Made by a program: the position numbers and the translations under genes. This document shows, in pieces, positions 34,428 to 42,659 of a stretch of DNA of 64,000 nt; the first letter of the stretch is position 1; each line of letters starts with the position of its first letter. Source of the DNA: Bacillus alkalisoli (lineage in GTDB: Bacteria > Bacillota > Bacilli > Bacillales > Bacillaceae_I); assembly GCF_002797415.1 (NCBI RefSeq), contig NZ_KZ454944.1, forward strand, positions 1,568,665 through 1,632,664. The letters run 5' to 3'. The notes beneath the pieces are model-generated. The model was not told the DNA's origin, made no database searches, and saw only the letters and a program-made list of their open reading frames with translations.

Positions 34428-35117
34428 ATGAAGCCAGTTTATTCTTCTTTTGTAGAAGCGGTAAAAGATATTCAAGATGGTGCAACCATTATGGTAGGTG
34501 GATTCGGCCTATGTGGTATTCCAGAAAACTTGATCTTAGCTCTTGTTGAAACAGAAGTAAAAGATTTAACGGTTATCTCAAACAACTGCGGTGTGGACGA
34601 GTGGGGACTAGGGTTACTGCTGAAAAATAGACAAATCAAGAAAATGATCGGTTCATATGTTGGAGAAAACAAAGAGTTTGAGCGTCAAGTTTTATCAGGT
34701 GAACTCGAAGTAGAATTAACACCACAAGGAACACTTGCTGAAAAAATCCGTGCTGGTGGTGCAGGCATTCCTGCTTTCTATACACCTGCTGGAGTAGGAA
34801 CTCCAATTGCAGAAGGGAAAGAAATTCGCACTTTCAACGGAAAAGAGTATGTACTAGAAGAAGCTTATACGGCTGATTTCAGTTTAGTTCGTGCTACAAA
34901 AGCGGACAAAATGGGGAACTTAGTGTACAACAAAACAGCTCGAAACTTTAACCCGATGATTGCTGCTGCTGGTAAAGTGACGATTGCCGAAGTAGAAGAA
35001 TTAGTAGAAATCGGTGACATCGATCCGAACGAAGTACAAACTCCGAGTATTTATGTGCAACGATTAATCGTAGGAGCACAAGAGAAGAAGATTGAAAGAT
35101 TAACAGTAAGAGACTAA
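34428..35117 (+). CDS. scoA: Succinyl-CoA:3-ketoacid CoA-transferase subunit A, 229 aa
   Basis: The GxGxxG-type CoA-binding motif [14 protein letters not shown] (residues 22-35) and the [19 protein letters not shown] part are standard for subunit A. It transfers CoA from succinyl-CoA to acetoacetate together with ScoB. AAAGGGGA precedes the ATG. It is 20 bases after the thiolase gene and 17 before scoB. Confidence 0.92.
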   Translation: MKPVYSSFVEAVKDIQDGATIMVGGFGLCGIPENLILALVETEVKDLTVISNNCGVDEWGLGLLLKNRQIKKMIGSYVGENKEFERQVLSGELEVELTPQGTLAEKIRAGGAGIPAFYTPAGVGTPIAEGKEIRTFNGKEYVLEEAYTADFSLVRATKADKMGNLVYNKTARNFNPMIAAAGKVTIAEVEELVEIGDIDPNEVQTPSIYVQRLIVGAQEKKIERLTVRD

Positions 35118-35134
35118 GCGAGGAGGAGAACACA

Positions 35135-35803
35135 TTGGCAAACGAAAAATTTCTTACTCGTGAAAAAATAGCGAGACGTGCTGAAAAAGAAATCGAAAGT
35201 GGTTTTTACGTAAACCTTGGAATCGGAATGCCTACACTTGTGGCAAACTACATATCCGACAATAAACAAGTTGTATTGCAATCGGAAAATGGACTTCTTG
35301 GAATCGGACCTTATCCAAGTAAAAACGATGTGGATCCTGACTTAATAAACGCTGGAAAAGAAACAGTAACTGCTATACCAGGTGCTGCTTATTTTGACAG
35401 TGCAGAATCATTTGCCATGATTCGCGGCGGACATGTTAACATAGCAATCCTTGGTGGAATGGAAGTAAGTGAGAGCGGTGATCTAGCAAACTGGATGATC
35501 CCAGGGAAGATGATTAAAGGTATGGGCGGTGCCATGGACCTTGTTCACGGTGCAAATAGAATCATCGTCATTATGGATCATGTGAACAAAGACGGAGAAG
35601 CGAAAATCTTAAAAGAGTGCACGCTTCCGTTAACAGGAAAAGGTGTTGTCGACCGCATCATTACTGACCGCGCCGTAATAGACATCACTCCTGATGGACT
35701 AAAGCTTGTAGAAGTAGCAAAAGGTTATACTGTTGAAGACATCATCAACTCAACCGAACCTACTTTAATTGTTGGTGAGGATGTAGCATTAGAAGCATAT
35801 TAA
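35135..35803 (+). CDS. scoB: Succinyl-CoA:3-ketoacid CoA-transferase subunit B, 222 aa
   Basis: The catalytic glutamate lies in the conserved [13 protein letters not shown] (residues 49-61), preceded by [15 protein letters not shown]. It forms the active enzyme with ScoA, converting acetoacetate to acetoacetyl-CoA for the thiolase upstream. The TTG start is preceded by GAGGAGGAG. The operon ends at a strong terminator. Confidence 0.93.
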   Translation: MANEKFLTREKIARRAEKEIESGFYVNLGIGMPTLVANYISDNKQVVLQSENGLLGIGPYPSKNDVDPDLINAGKETVTAIPGAAYFDSAESFAMIRGGHVNIAILGGMEVSESGDLANWMIPGKMIKGMGGAMDLVHGANRIIVIMDHVNKDGEAKILKECTLPLTGKGVVDRIITDRAVIDITPDGLKLVEVAKGYTVEDIINSTEPTLIVGEDVALEAY

Positions 35804-35833
35804 TAACAAAGAATTAACACTATATTTAGCAAT

Positions 35834-35870
35834 AAAAAAGGCATTGTTACAATAACAATGCCTTTTTACT
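35834..35870. terminator. Bidirectional terminator
   Basis: AAAGGCATTGTTA pairs with TAACAATGCCTTT around CAA, followed by T's on both strands. It separates scoB from the convergent lipoprotein gene. Confidence 0.93.
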
Positions 35871-35877
35871 AGATTTT

Positions 35878-36339
35878 TTACTTCCAAATTACCAAAATGC
35901 TATTATCTCTATTGGTTTGGTCGCAACCTGTTAAATCGTAATCAGTTCTTCTTTCACCATCTTTAATCTCGATTGATTTGCAAGTTGCTGTGTTTATGCT
36001 ACCAGAGCCAAAAGTATCTCTTCTTGTATCTGTCGTTGAAAGGATTATTTCACCATCATGCTCAAGGTCATGCAACATTGGGTCTCCTTCTTCTGTATAC
36101 CTTACAACTCTAACTTTATCTTTCACACCTAGGTTCACGTTTTCTAGAAATGTTAAGAACTTATCTATGTTTGTAATGTCTCCATGCATATCTACTATAT
36201 CCTCTGACGATTGAACATATTTAGGGATATTGTCTTGTCTTGTGTTGTTAGATGGTTCATTGCTTTGAATTATCTCATTTGATTGGCATCCTGAAAGAAT
36301 AAATAGTAATGTTCCGATAAAAACAAAAATCTTTTTCAT
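35878..36339 (-). CDS. Putative lipoprotein, 153 aa
   Basis: The lipoprotein signal is residues 1-17 with ILSGC lipobox. The mature part contains a Ser/Asn-rich linker and a beta-rich domain with KDKVRVVRYTEEGDPMLHDL. A DUF4362-like domain is possible on these features, but I am not certain. GGGAGGG precedes the ATG. It is monocistronic. Confidence 0.65.
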   Translation of the reverse strand: MKKIFVFIGTLLFILSGCQSNEIIQSNEPSNNTRQDNIPKYVQSSEDIVDMHGDITNIDKFLTFLENVNLGVKDKVRVVRYTEEGDPMLHDLEHDGEIILSTTDTRRDTFGSGSINTATCKSIEIKDGERRTDYDLTGCDQTNRDNSILVIWK

Positions 36340-36539
36340 ACTTTCCCTCCTAAAATAGCTACCTTTAATAAATTATATCATTTAATACGAAATCCTAATT
36401 AGAATAACCTGACATTTGAGTAGGTGTTGCAATCGCATCTTTTGTCTTATAAGGATTACAAAGACAGTGGTGTTTAAAAAGGAAAAATGATTAATAAACA
36501 TGTTATAATATACAAAACAACTTACAGGAGTTATGCAAA

Positions 36540-36803
36540 ATGAGCAAAAAACGTAAACAACAAAAGCATCAAGAAAATTTTACGAAATCCAAAAAAGAAG
36601 AAACACCAACTCTAAAAGATCAGCTACAAGACGATGTATTCTCTAAACTAAAATCAATGAAACAAAACCTACAAGACAAAGAAACTGCCAAACAAGAAGA
36701 GGAAGCCGCAAGAAAGAGAGAAGAAGCAAAACGGAAAGAGAAGAATAAATCTTTTGAAGATTTATTAAATGACAGTAACTTGAACTGGAAAGAATATAAA
36801 TAA
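36540..36803 (+). CDS. yqkE: YqkE-like protein (DUF3886), 87 aa
   Basis: A small highly charged protein with a long predicted coiled coil (residues 45-75, Lys/Glu repeats) and the C-terminal FEDLLNDSNLNWKEYK. This matches the YqkE/DUF3886 family, and its place before yqkF is conserved. ACAGGAG precedes the ATG. Function unknown. Confidence 0.8.
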   Translation: MSKKRKQQKHQENFTKSKKEETPTLKDQLQDDVFSKLKSMKQNLQDKETAKQEEEAARKREEAKRKEKNKSFEDLLNDSNLNWKEYK

Positions 36804-36808
36804 ATAGA

Positions 36809-36847
36809 AAACCGCATCTGCCATTTAAAAGGCGATGCGGTTTTTCT
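36809..36847. terminator. Bidirectional terminator
   Basis: AAACCGCATC pairs with GATGCGGTTT over a loop TGCCATTTAAAAGGC, followed by T's, between yqkE and the convergent yqkF. Confidence 0.92.
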
Positions 36848-37761
36848 TAATCTCGATGAGAACTATAAACGTTTTCTTTTGAGTTTGATTGTATCCACAA
36901 GTACTCTTCATCAGTTAGTGGACCGGCTAGAACTTGTTCCACATTTTCAAGTAGTTGGTTCATAGAACTAGCACCTGGAATAACTGCTGCAACTGCAGGG
37001 TGATGCAAACTATAGCGTAACGAAACATTGTTTAATGACTTATTTTCAAAATGACTTTTTAACTTTGGTAAGAAGGTAGTTAAATCATCGGTAGTGTAAT
37101 CTAAGTATGTAGATCCATTTATCTTTTCAGTGAATTTATCTGTTAATAAACCTTTTGCTAGCGGTCCTCGTGCAATAACGCTAATATGATGATCATATAA
37201 TAAGTCTAAGATTTGTTCCTCAGGTCTTCGGTCTAATATGCTATATTGCATCATAACAGATACGATATTCGATTTTTGCACATACTCCTTTATAACGTTT
37301 GGACGGATAGAAGAAATACCATAATATCTAATTACTCCTTCATCCACTAGCTCATCAAATGCTTCAATAGTCTCTTCCAAGTTGTCTTCCAATGTTCCAC
37401 CGTGAAGTTGATATAAATCAATATAATCTGTTTGCATACGGTGTAAACTTTTCTTCACTGCAGATTTTATATAAGATTTAGAAGGATCCCAATCCCATCC
37501 AGACTTACCTTCTTCAAAACGGTTTCCAACTTTTGTAGCTAGAATAACATTGTCACGGTTTTCTCTAATGGCATTTCCAACGATAGCCTCATTTAAACCA
37601 AAATCATATAAGTCGGCGGTGTCCAAATAGTTTATTCCTATGTCTATTGCTTTCTTAACGATGTCAACTGCTTTCTTTTCATCCGTTCCGAGTGACATAC
37701 AGCCTAGTCCGATTTCGCTAACAAATAAACTAGATTGTCCGATACGATTTTTTCTTAACAA
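36847..37761 (-). CDS. yqkF: Aldo/keto reductase YqkF, 304 aa
   Basis: The NADPH-dependent aldo/keto-reductase fold is evident: GLGCMSLGTDEKKAV, the catalytic region YLDTADLYDFG (Asp, Tyr), LATKVGNR (Lys) and LYQLHGG (His). The RYYGISSIRPNVIKEYV segment matches B. subtilis YqkF. The start is the TTG at 37761, after AAGGAGGGG; the much longer open frame upstream overlaps mciZ and has no site. Natural substrate unknown. Confidence 0.88.
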   Translation of the reverse strand: MLRKNRIGQSSLFVSEIGLGCMSLGTDEKKAVDIVKKAIDIGINYLDTADLYDFGLNEAIVGNAIRENRDNVILATKVGNRFEEGKSGWDWDPSKSYIKSAVKKSLHRMQTDYIDLYQLHGGTLEDNLEETIEAFDELVDEGVIRYYGISSIRPNVIKEYVQKSNIVSVMMQYSILDRRPEEQILDLLYDHHISVIARGPLAKGLLTDKFTEKINGSTYLDYTTDDLTTFLPKLKSHFENKSLNNVSLRYSLHHPAVAAVIPGASSMNQLLENVEQVLAGPLTDEEYLWIQSNSKENVYSSHRD

Positions 37762-37864
37762 AAAAATCCCCTCCTTGCTTGTTATTTTACATAACGCAGG
37801 TGAAAGGGACAAATTATAATACTTAAATTGAACTCGATTATTAGTGATACAAGATCGAATGTAC

Positions 37865-37996
37865 TCATTTACTTTCTTTGAGCGAAATCCATTCTTGAAC
37901 GGTATCATACATCTTGCAATATTCCTTTAACTTCTCCCTTATTTCCCATGCTTTTCCTACAAGCACAACACCATTTTCTCGCACCAATACCTTCAT
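37865..37996 (-). CDS. mciZ: MciZ, mother-cell inhibitor of FtsZ, 43 aa
   Basis: This small gene, missed by long-ORF calling, encodes MKVLVRENGVVLVGKAWEIR..., which aligns over its length with the 40-residue B. subtilis MciZ, notably GVVLVGKAWEIR.KLKEY. MciZ binds the FtsZ C-terminal subdomain and caps filaments in the mother cell during sporulation. GGAGG is 8 bases before the ATG. A CATACAAG sequence upstream on the same strand may be a sigma-E -10. Its place between yqkF and nudF agrees with B. subtilis. Confidence 0.88.
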   Translation of the reverse strand: MKVLVRENGVVLVGKAWEIREKLKEYCKMYDTVQEWISLKESK

Positions 37997-38066
37997 TTTT
38001 CATTCCTCCAACACTTGTATGGTAGAATGTATGTTGGATAAACTTGTCATAGAACGAGGAGTGGTA

Positions 38067-38621
38067 ATGATGGATCATTTAAAAGAGACAACGATAAAAA
38101 CCGAAAAACTATTTACTGGTCGAGTGATTGATTTATATTTAGAGGAAGTAAAATTACCAAATGGAAAAACGAGCACGAGAGAAATTGTTAAACACCCAGG
38201 TGCGGTAGCAATTATTGCGGTTACGGAAGAAAGGAAATTAGTACTAGTTAGACAATATCGAAAAGCGATGGAAAAGGCTCTAGTCGAGATTCCTGCAGGT
38301 AAGCTCGAAAAAGGCGAAAGCCCAGAGGTAACAGCATTAAGAGAACTTCAAGAAGAAACTGGCTACACTTGTGAATCTTTAACAAAGGTAATCAGCTTTT
38401 ATACATCACCAGGTTTTGCTGACGAGTTAGTACACTTATTCATTGCAAATGGTTTGAAAAAAGACACAGAAGTACATTCGTTAGATGAAGATGAGTTTGT
38501 GGATGTATTAGAAGTGACATTAGAAGAAGCGATACAGTTAATAGAAAAGGAAGAAATTCATGATGCGAAAACGGCGTTTGCTGTTCAATTTTTACAATTA
38601 CAAAAAGTGAACGGAAAGTAA
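38067..38621 (+). CDS. nudF: ADP-ribose pyrophosphatase NudF, 184 aa
   Basis: It hydrolyses ADP-ribose to AMP and ribose-5-phosphate. The Nudix box is GKLEKGESPEVTALRELQEE then TGY (residues 78-100), and HPGAVAIIAV lies before it. SPGFADELVHLF after the box is the ADP-ribose branch signature. Two ATG codons (38067 and 38070) follow GAGGAGTGG. The stop codon overlaps the start of the endonuclease Q gene by one base. Confidence 0.93.
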   Translation: MMDHLKETTIKTEKLFTGRVIDLYLEEVKLPNGKTSTREIVKHPGAVAIIAVTEERKLVLVRQYRKAMEKALVEIPAGKLEKGESPEVTALRELQEETGYTCESLTKVISFYTSPGFADELVHLFIANGLKKDTEVHSLDEDEFVDVLEVTLEEAIQLIEKEEIHDAKTAFAVQFLQLQKVNGK

Positions 38622-39802
38622 TGCAAGACAAGTTGCATCGTTACTTTGTTGACCTACATATTCACTTAGGATCTACAAATACAGGCAAGCCAGTAAAAAT
38701 AACCGCATCGAAAAACTTAACGCTTGAAAACGTAATAATAGAGGCTAGAGACAGAAAAGGTATGAACATGATTGGAGTGATTGATTGTCACGTTCCCGAA
38801 GTATTGCTTCAGCTTCGCAGGTGGCAAAAAGAAGGGAATTTAATAGAGGGTGAAGAAGGTGGACTGAACTTTCAAGAGCTTACCCTTATTTTAGGTTCAG
38901 AACTTGAAATCTACGATGAAAATTGTTCAGGGCCAATTCATGTTCTCATATACATCCCTACGATTGAAGGGATGTGGCAATTTTCTAATTGGCTAAGCGA
39001 ACGGTTAAAAAATATCACGCTTTCCTCGCAAAGAGTATACGAAAATGCACAAGTGATTCAAGAAAAAGTGAAAGAGTTAAAAGGCTTATTTATCCCAGCG
39101 CACATTTTTACTCCTTTTAAAAGTATGTTCGGTCGAGGTGTAAGAAAAGAAATAACAGAGGTATTTAATCCAGAGTTAATAGACGGTGTAGAGCTAGGGT
39201 TAAGTTCTAATACAGAGATGGCATCTTCCATAAGCCAATTAAATGGCTACACATTTTTAACGAACTCTGATGCCCATTCTTTACAGAAAATTGGTCGCGA
39301 GTATCAAGTGATGCAAATGGCTAGTCCTTCTTTTGAAGAGCTAAGAAAAATTTTACATAACATGGATGGAAGAAAAGTGTTAACTAATTATGGGCTAAAC
39401 CCCTACTTGGGAAAATATTATAAAACAGCATGTGAAAAATGCTTTTCACATAAGGAAAATGGTGTGATACAATGTGCTAATTGTGGTCATGAACGTTTCG
39501 TCAAAGGTGTTAGCTCAAGAATTGACGAACTTTCTGATCAACCCACTAAACTTGAAAATCGTCCACCATATATTCATCAAGTACCACTTGATTTTATTCC
39601 AGGTGTAGGTCCAAGAACTCTTTTAAAGTTACGGGAAACATTTCATACAGAAATGAACGTTTTGCATTACACAACAAAGGATCAATTGAGTGAGGTTGTT
39701 GGTGAAAAAATAGCCAATTTAATTGATGGTGCTAGAAAAGGAACTTTACAGTATCATGCAGGTGGCGCAGGGAAGTTCGGAAAAGTTTCTCCAGATAAAT
39801 AA
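38621..39802 (+). CDS. Endonuclease Q family protein, 393 aa
   Basis: The N-terminal PHP domain begins with FVDLHIHLGS and holds further metal ligands near VIDCHVPE, ELEIYDENCSGPIHVL and TNSDAHSL. A zinc finger CEKCFSH...CANCGH sits near residues 268-288, and a helix-hairpin-helix PGVGPRTLLKLRE near 328. This domain order is that of endonuclease Q, which nicks DNA 5' of uracil, hypoxanthine and abasic sites. The ATGA overlap with nudF indicates coupling. In B. subtilis the same locus has a different gene (yqxK). Confidence 0.88.
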   Translation: MQDKLHRYFVDLHIHLGSTNTGKPVKITASKNLTLENVIIEARDRKGMNMIGVIDCHVPEVLLQLRRWQKEGNLIEGEEGGLNFQELTLILGSELEIYDENCSGPIHVLIYIPTIEGMWQFSNWLSERLKNITLSSQRVYENAQVIQEKVKELKGLFIPAHIFTPFKSMFGRGVRKEITEVFNPELIDGVELGLSSNTEMASSISQLNGYTFLTNSDAHSLQKIGREYQVMQMASPSFEELRKILHNMDGRKVLTNYGLNPYLGKYYKTACEKCFSHKENGVIQCANCGHERFVKGVSSRIDELSDQPTKLENRPPYIHQVPLDFIPGVGPRTLLKLRETFHTEMNVLHYTTKDQLSEVVGEKIANLIDGARKGTLQYHAGGAGKFGKVSPDK

Positions 39803-39898
39803 GAAGAGGCTGGAACAAAACTATTTTGAATGAAGAAAAATCCGAATGATTATCCAAAAAAAAGGATTACGTTCGGATTTTTAACTTTTCTAGCTGAT

Positions 39899-40016
39899 GA
39901 TTGGAGTGCAAGCCGTAGACTCCTGCGGGAAAGCGTGTTAAGTGAGACCCCACAGGCGCTTGCGCCGAGGAGGCTCACGAGACCGCCCGCGGAAAGCGAA
40001 GGCTTGCACTCCAATC
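39899..40016. repeat. Palindromic GC-rich dispersed element, copy C
   Basis: Inverted ends GATTGGAGTGCAAGCC and GGCTTGCACTCCAATC enclose the shared core (GTAGACTCCTGCGGGA, GAGACCCCACAGGCG, CGAGGAGGCTCACG, CCGCCCGCGGAAAGCGAAG). A weaker outer pair, GGCTGGAACAAA (39808) and TTTGTCCCAGCC (40073-40084), suggests a larger palindrome of about 275 bases. Confidence 0.9.
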
Positions 40017-40090
40017 TTCTGCGGCTTAGAAGTCTTATTTTAATTATTCGGTTTTAAAGATAAGAAATTAGATTTGTCCCAGCCACTTTA

Positions 40091-40654
40091 TTATTCTCTT
40101 ATTTTTGAATAAATACAAGCATTTCTCAATGTTTTTCCATCCACTGCTAAACTTTCATTACGTAAAATCCCTTCTAATTCAAATCCAACTGTTTCTGCAA
40201 CTTTTCTACTTTTTACATTAAGTTCATCACATCGTATTTCTACACGATTTGCTTCAAAATGTGTAAAAGCAAAATCCGTTAATGCTTGAACCGCTTCTCG
40301 CATGTAACCTTTTCCGCTATAACGAGAGTCTATCCAATAGCCTATTTCTACTTTTTTTGTCTTCCAGTCTAAACGGTGAAAACCTGTTGATCCGATGAAA
40401 TAACCTTCTTCTTTATGGAAAATATGTAGCCTTAAATCTTTTCGTAGTAAAAATGCTGCATGCGCCTCGCGAATATTTGCTTCCATATCTTCCAAGGAAG
40501 AAAGCTCTTGCGCGAAAGGCATCCACGGTTGTAACTCTTTTAATGAATGTTTAACCGCATCGTGTACAAATGGGCCATCCCCAGGAAGAGGGATGCGAAT
40601 AAACAACCGATCTGACGAAAACTCATGAGGAAAATCTAATAATACTGGATTCAT
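40091..40654 (-). CDS. RimJ/RimL-type GNAT acetyltransferase, 187 aa
   Basis: Features of the ribosomal-protein-type GNAT branch are present: SDRLFIRIPLPGD at the start, IGYWIDSRYSGKGYMREAVQ for the acetyl-CoA loop (residues about 104-123), and the C-terminal VGFELEGILRNE. The substrate could be a ribosomal protein or a small molecule. It is a single gene between two palindromic repeats. Confidence 0.88.
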   Translation of the reverse strand: MNPVLLDFPHEFSSDRLFIRIPLPGDGPFVHDAVKHSLKELQPWMPFAQELSSLEDMEANIREAHAAFLLRKDLRLHIFHKEEGYFIGSTGFHRLDWKTKKVEIGYWIDSRYSGKGYMREAVQALTDFAFTHFEANRVEIRCDELNVKSRKVAETVGFELEGILRNESLAVDGKTLRNACIYSKIRE

Positions 40655-40717
40655 CTATTTCCCTACTTTCAATTTTTTCATCTTATTAGAAAATTGTTGA
40701 GGTTTGAATATTAATAA

Positions 40718-40816
40718 GCTGTTGATTTCCGCGCAAACCGCAGACTCCTGCGGGAGAAGCGGGGAGCGGGAGACCCCGCAGGCGCGAAAGCGGAAGTTTG
40801 TGCGGAAATCAACAGC
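40718..40816. repeat. Palindromic GC-rich dispersed element, copy D
   Basis: Inverted ends GCTGTTGATTTCCGCGCAAAC and its near-complement (quoted to 20: CTGTTGATTTCCGCGCAAAC) enclose the core GCAGACTCCTGCGGGA and GAGACCCCGCAGGCG. It is the shortest copy; the GAGGAGGCTC part is missing. It lies between the GNAT gene and the spoIIM promoter. Confidence 0.88.
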
Positions 40817-40894
40817 GGTGTTACAAAAAGACAATTTTCAACAGTATAGCACAGACAACAATCTAGTAAAATATGAAATTTCCAATTAATGTTG

Positions 40895-40922
40895 GAATAT
40901 TTATAGGACGACTTCATACAAT
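40895..40922 (+). promoter_or_regulatory. Sigma-E promoter of spoIIM
   Basis: GAATATT at 40895-40901 and CATACAAT at 40915-40922, spaced by 13 bases, match the sigma-E consensus (KMATATT, CATACAHT). It lies 29 bases before the spoIIM ATG, as expected for a mother-cell gene. Confidence 0.85.
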
Positions 40923-40951
40923 CTAGTAAGAGCTTAATAGGAGGAAATAGA

Positions 40952-41593
40952 ATGAAGAAACAGACCAAGTTTTCGTCGATACTAGGACATGTTAGAGACA
41001 ATTCCTCATTATACCTATTTGTCGTTGTGTTATTTTTCATGGGAGTCATTTTCGGCGCAATCGTCGTCAATAGTATGAACTTTTCGCAAAAGCAAGATTT
41101 GCTCGTGTATCTCAATCGCTTTTTTGGACAAGTATCCGAAGGTCAATTAGCAGATTCAAGAGAAATCTTTTTCCAAAGTTTCTTCAAACATATGAGATAT
41201 GCCCTCGTAATGTGGGTGCTTGGCATCTCGATAATAGGTTTGCCCGTTATACTAATCTTGCTTTTCTTAAAGGGTGTAGTAGTGGGCTTTACTGTAGGGT
41301 TTATTGTAAGTCAATTAAGTTGGAAAGGATTTTTACTGGCGTTTGGCACCATTTTGCCTCAAAACCTAGTGGCAATTCCGGCATACATTGTTATTGGGGC
41401 TCTTTCAGTAGCATTCTCGATGAAAATGATTCGTCAGTTGTTTGTAAAAAAAATAACCGAGCCATTTTTTCAATCGTTCCTGCGCTACTCTATCATAATG
41501 GTCATTATCGTAGTAGTGTTAGGTGTAGCGTCGTTCGTCGAAGCATATTTCTCTCCTTTATTAATGAAATCAATAGTAAGTATATTAGATTAA
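40952..41593 (+). CDS. spoIIM: Stage II sporulation protein M, 213 aa
   Basis: An integral membrane protein with about five helices, including FMGVIFGAIVVNSM (helix 1) and LAFGTILPQNLVAIPAYI (helices 3-4), matching SpoIIM in length and profile. With SpoIID and SpoIIP it drives peptidoglycan remodelling in engulfment. AGGAGG lies upstream of the ATG. A sigma-E promoter precedes it, and its place beside fur matches B. subtilis. Confidence 0.92.
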   Translation: MKKQTKFSSILGHVRDNSSLYLFVVVLFFMGVIFGAIVVNSMNFSQKQDLLVYLNRFFGQVSEGQLADSREIFFQSFFKHMRYALVMWVLGISIIGLPVILILLFLKGVVVGFTVGFIVSQLSWKGFLLAFGTILPQNLVAIPAYIVIGALSVAFSMKMIRQLFVKKITEPFFQSFLRYSIIMVIIVVVLGVASFVEAYFSPLLMKSIVSILD

Positions 41594-41600
41594 TTTTTAT

Positions 41601-41617
41601 TAAATAATAATTATTTA
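41601..41617 (+). promoter_or_regulatory. PerR/Fur-box-like palindrome before fur
   Basis: TAAATAATAATTATTTA is a perfect 8-1-8 palindrome, near the 7-1-7 box TTATAATnATTATAA bound by PerR and the TGATAATnATTATCA bound by Fur. It lies about 30 bases upstream of the -35 of fur. PerR or Fur control of fur is known in B. subtilis; here it is inferred. Confidence 0.6.
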
Positions 41618-41645
41618 TACTTAATAAGAATGATTATATTTTTCT

Positions 41646-41674
41646 TTGACAGTTTCTTTTCTGTTCGCTAAAAT
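41646..41674 (+). promoter_or_regulatory. Sigma-A promoter of fur
   Basis: TTGACA at 41646-41651 and TAAAAT at 41669-41674 with a 17-base spacer, 33 bases before the fur start. Confidence 0.85.
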
Positions 41675-41706
41675 ATAGAAGATAGCGTTAGGGAGGGAAC
41701 ACATAG

Positions 41707-42171
41707 ATGGAAAATAGAATTGATCGTATTAAAAAACACTTACACTCCGCAAGTTACAAATTAACTCCTCAGCGGGAAGCGACTGTTAGAGTACTACTAG
41801 AGCACGAAGAGGACCATTTAAGCGCGGAAGATGTATACCTCCTAGTTAAAGAAAAGTCCCCAGAAATTGGACTTGCTACTGTATATCGAACGCTAGAATT
41901 ATTAACCGAACTAAAAATTGTTGATAAAATAAATTTCGGTGACGGCGTGTCCCGATATGACCTTCGTCAAGAAGGAGCTAAACACTTCCACCACCATCTA
42001 GTTTGTATTGAATGTGGTGCGGTGGACGAAATTCAAGACGACCTATTAGAAGATGTCGAAGCAATTGTGGAACGTGACTGGAACTTCAAAATTAAAGACC
42101 ACCGCCTAACTTTCCACGGCGTATGTCACCGTTGCCAAGACGAAACAACTGAAGAAGAAACGAATGAATAA
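41707..42171 (+). CDS. fur: Ferric uptake regulator Fur, 154 aa
   Basis: The winged-helix part runs to about residue 85 (TPQREATVRVLLEH, IGLATVYRTLELL). The metal-binding domain follows with HFHHHLVCIECG and CHRCQ, the zinc-binding CxxC pairs, and the His/Glu sites. It represses iron-uptake genes when Fe2+ is bound. GGGAGGGA precedes the ATG. Its neighbours spoIIM and yqzK-xerD are conserved. Confidence 0.95.
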   Translation: MENRIDRIKKHLHSASYKLTPQREATVRVLLEHEEDHLSAEDVYLLVKEKSPEIGLATVYRTLELLTELKIVDKINFGDGVSRYDLRQEGAKHFHHHLVCIECGAVDEIQDDLLEDVEAIVERDWNFKIKDHRLTFHGVCHRCQDETTEEETNE

Positions 42172-42212
42172 CCTTTCCTAACTTCTATATTAGGGAAGGT
42201 TTTATTTTTTTG
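42169..42212 (+). terminator. Intrinsic terminator after fur
   Basis: AACCTTTCCTAA pairs with TTAGGGAAGGTT around CTTCTATA, followed by a TTTATTTTTTT run. Confidence 0.88.
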
Positions 42213-42246
42213 AGAGAGGTGATTTGTCTGTCGTGTGACCTAGATT

Positions 42247-42305
42247 GAGAATTGGCCCGATGTGAGAGCGAACTGGCCCGATCATATGGAAAATTGCCCT
42301 GATTA
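42247..42305. repeat. 21-bp-period tandem repeat after fur, three units
   Basis: Three degenerate units, ATTGGCCCGAT (42251), ACTGGCCCGAT (42272) and ATTGCCCTGAT (42293), are spaced exactly 21 bases apart. The period equals that of the array after sigF at 50591. Confidence 0.8.
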
Positions 42306-42425
42306 GTAAATGCTAGACCCAAAAATATTACTTTAACTCGCGAAAAATCTCCACATCCATGTATAAAACCACTCCAATTTGTCATACCTTTCTAATAGAC
42401 ATGCTTTAATCTATGGAGGTATACG

Positions 42426-42653
42426 ATGAAATCTATGTTTGAATCCGTTTATAATACAATAAAAGTGTTTATTTTGTTTACAGGATGTACGATTCTTTTT
42501 TATTATGGTATTGTATGGCTAAACCAAGAATATGAGAATTACCACAGATACGATGTTCCAGAAGGAGCAGCCGTAAAAGTAACAAAAATGGTGGAGGAGA
42601 AGGACGACAGCTGGGTACAGCGTCTATTGTTTTTTTACCACTACGGGGAGTAG
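42426..42653 (+). CDS. yqzK: YqzK-like membrane protein, 75 aa
   Basis: One helix (residues 11-31, VFILFTGCTILFYYGIVWL) is followed by a YENYHRYDVPEGAAVKV segment and a charged end. Length and place between fur and xerD match B. subtilis yqzK. A TGGAGGT site precedes the ATG. It is 6 bases from xerD and probably co-transcribed. Function unknown. Confidence 0.85.
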   Translation: MKSMFESVYNTIKVFILFTGCTILFYYGIVWLNQEYENYHRYDVPEGAAVKVTKMVEEKDDSWVQRLLFFYHYGE

Positions 42654-42659
42654 AAGTTC

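Noticed and set aside
36847-37908. Long form of yqkF with an N-terminal extension
   Set aside because: The extra 49 codons lack a ribosome site, overlap mciZ, and do not match the family; TTG at 37761 is well placed.
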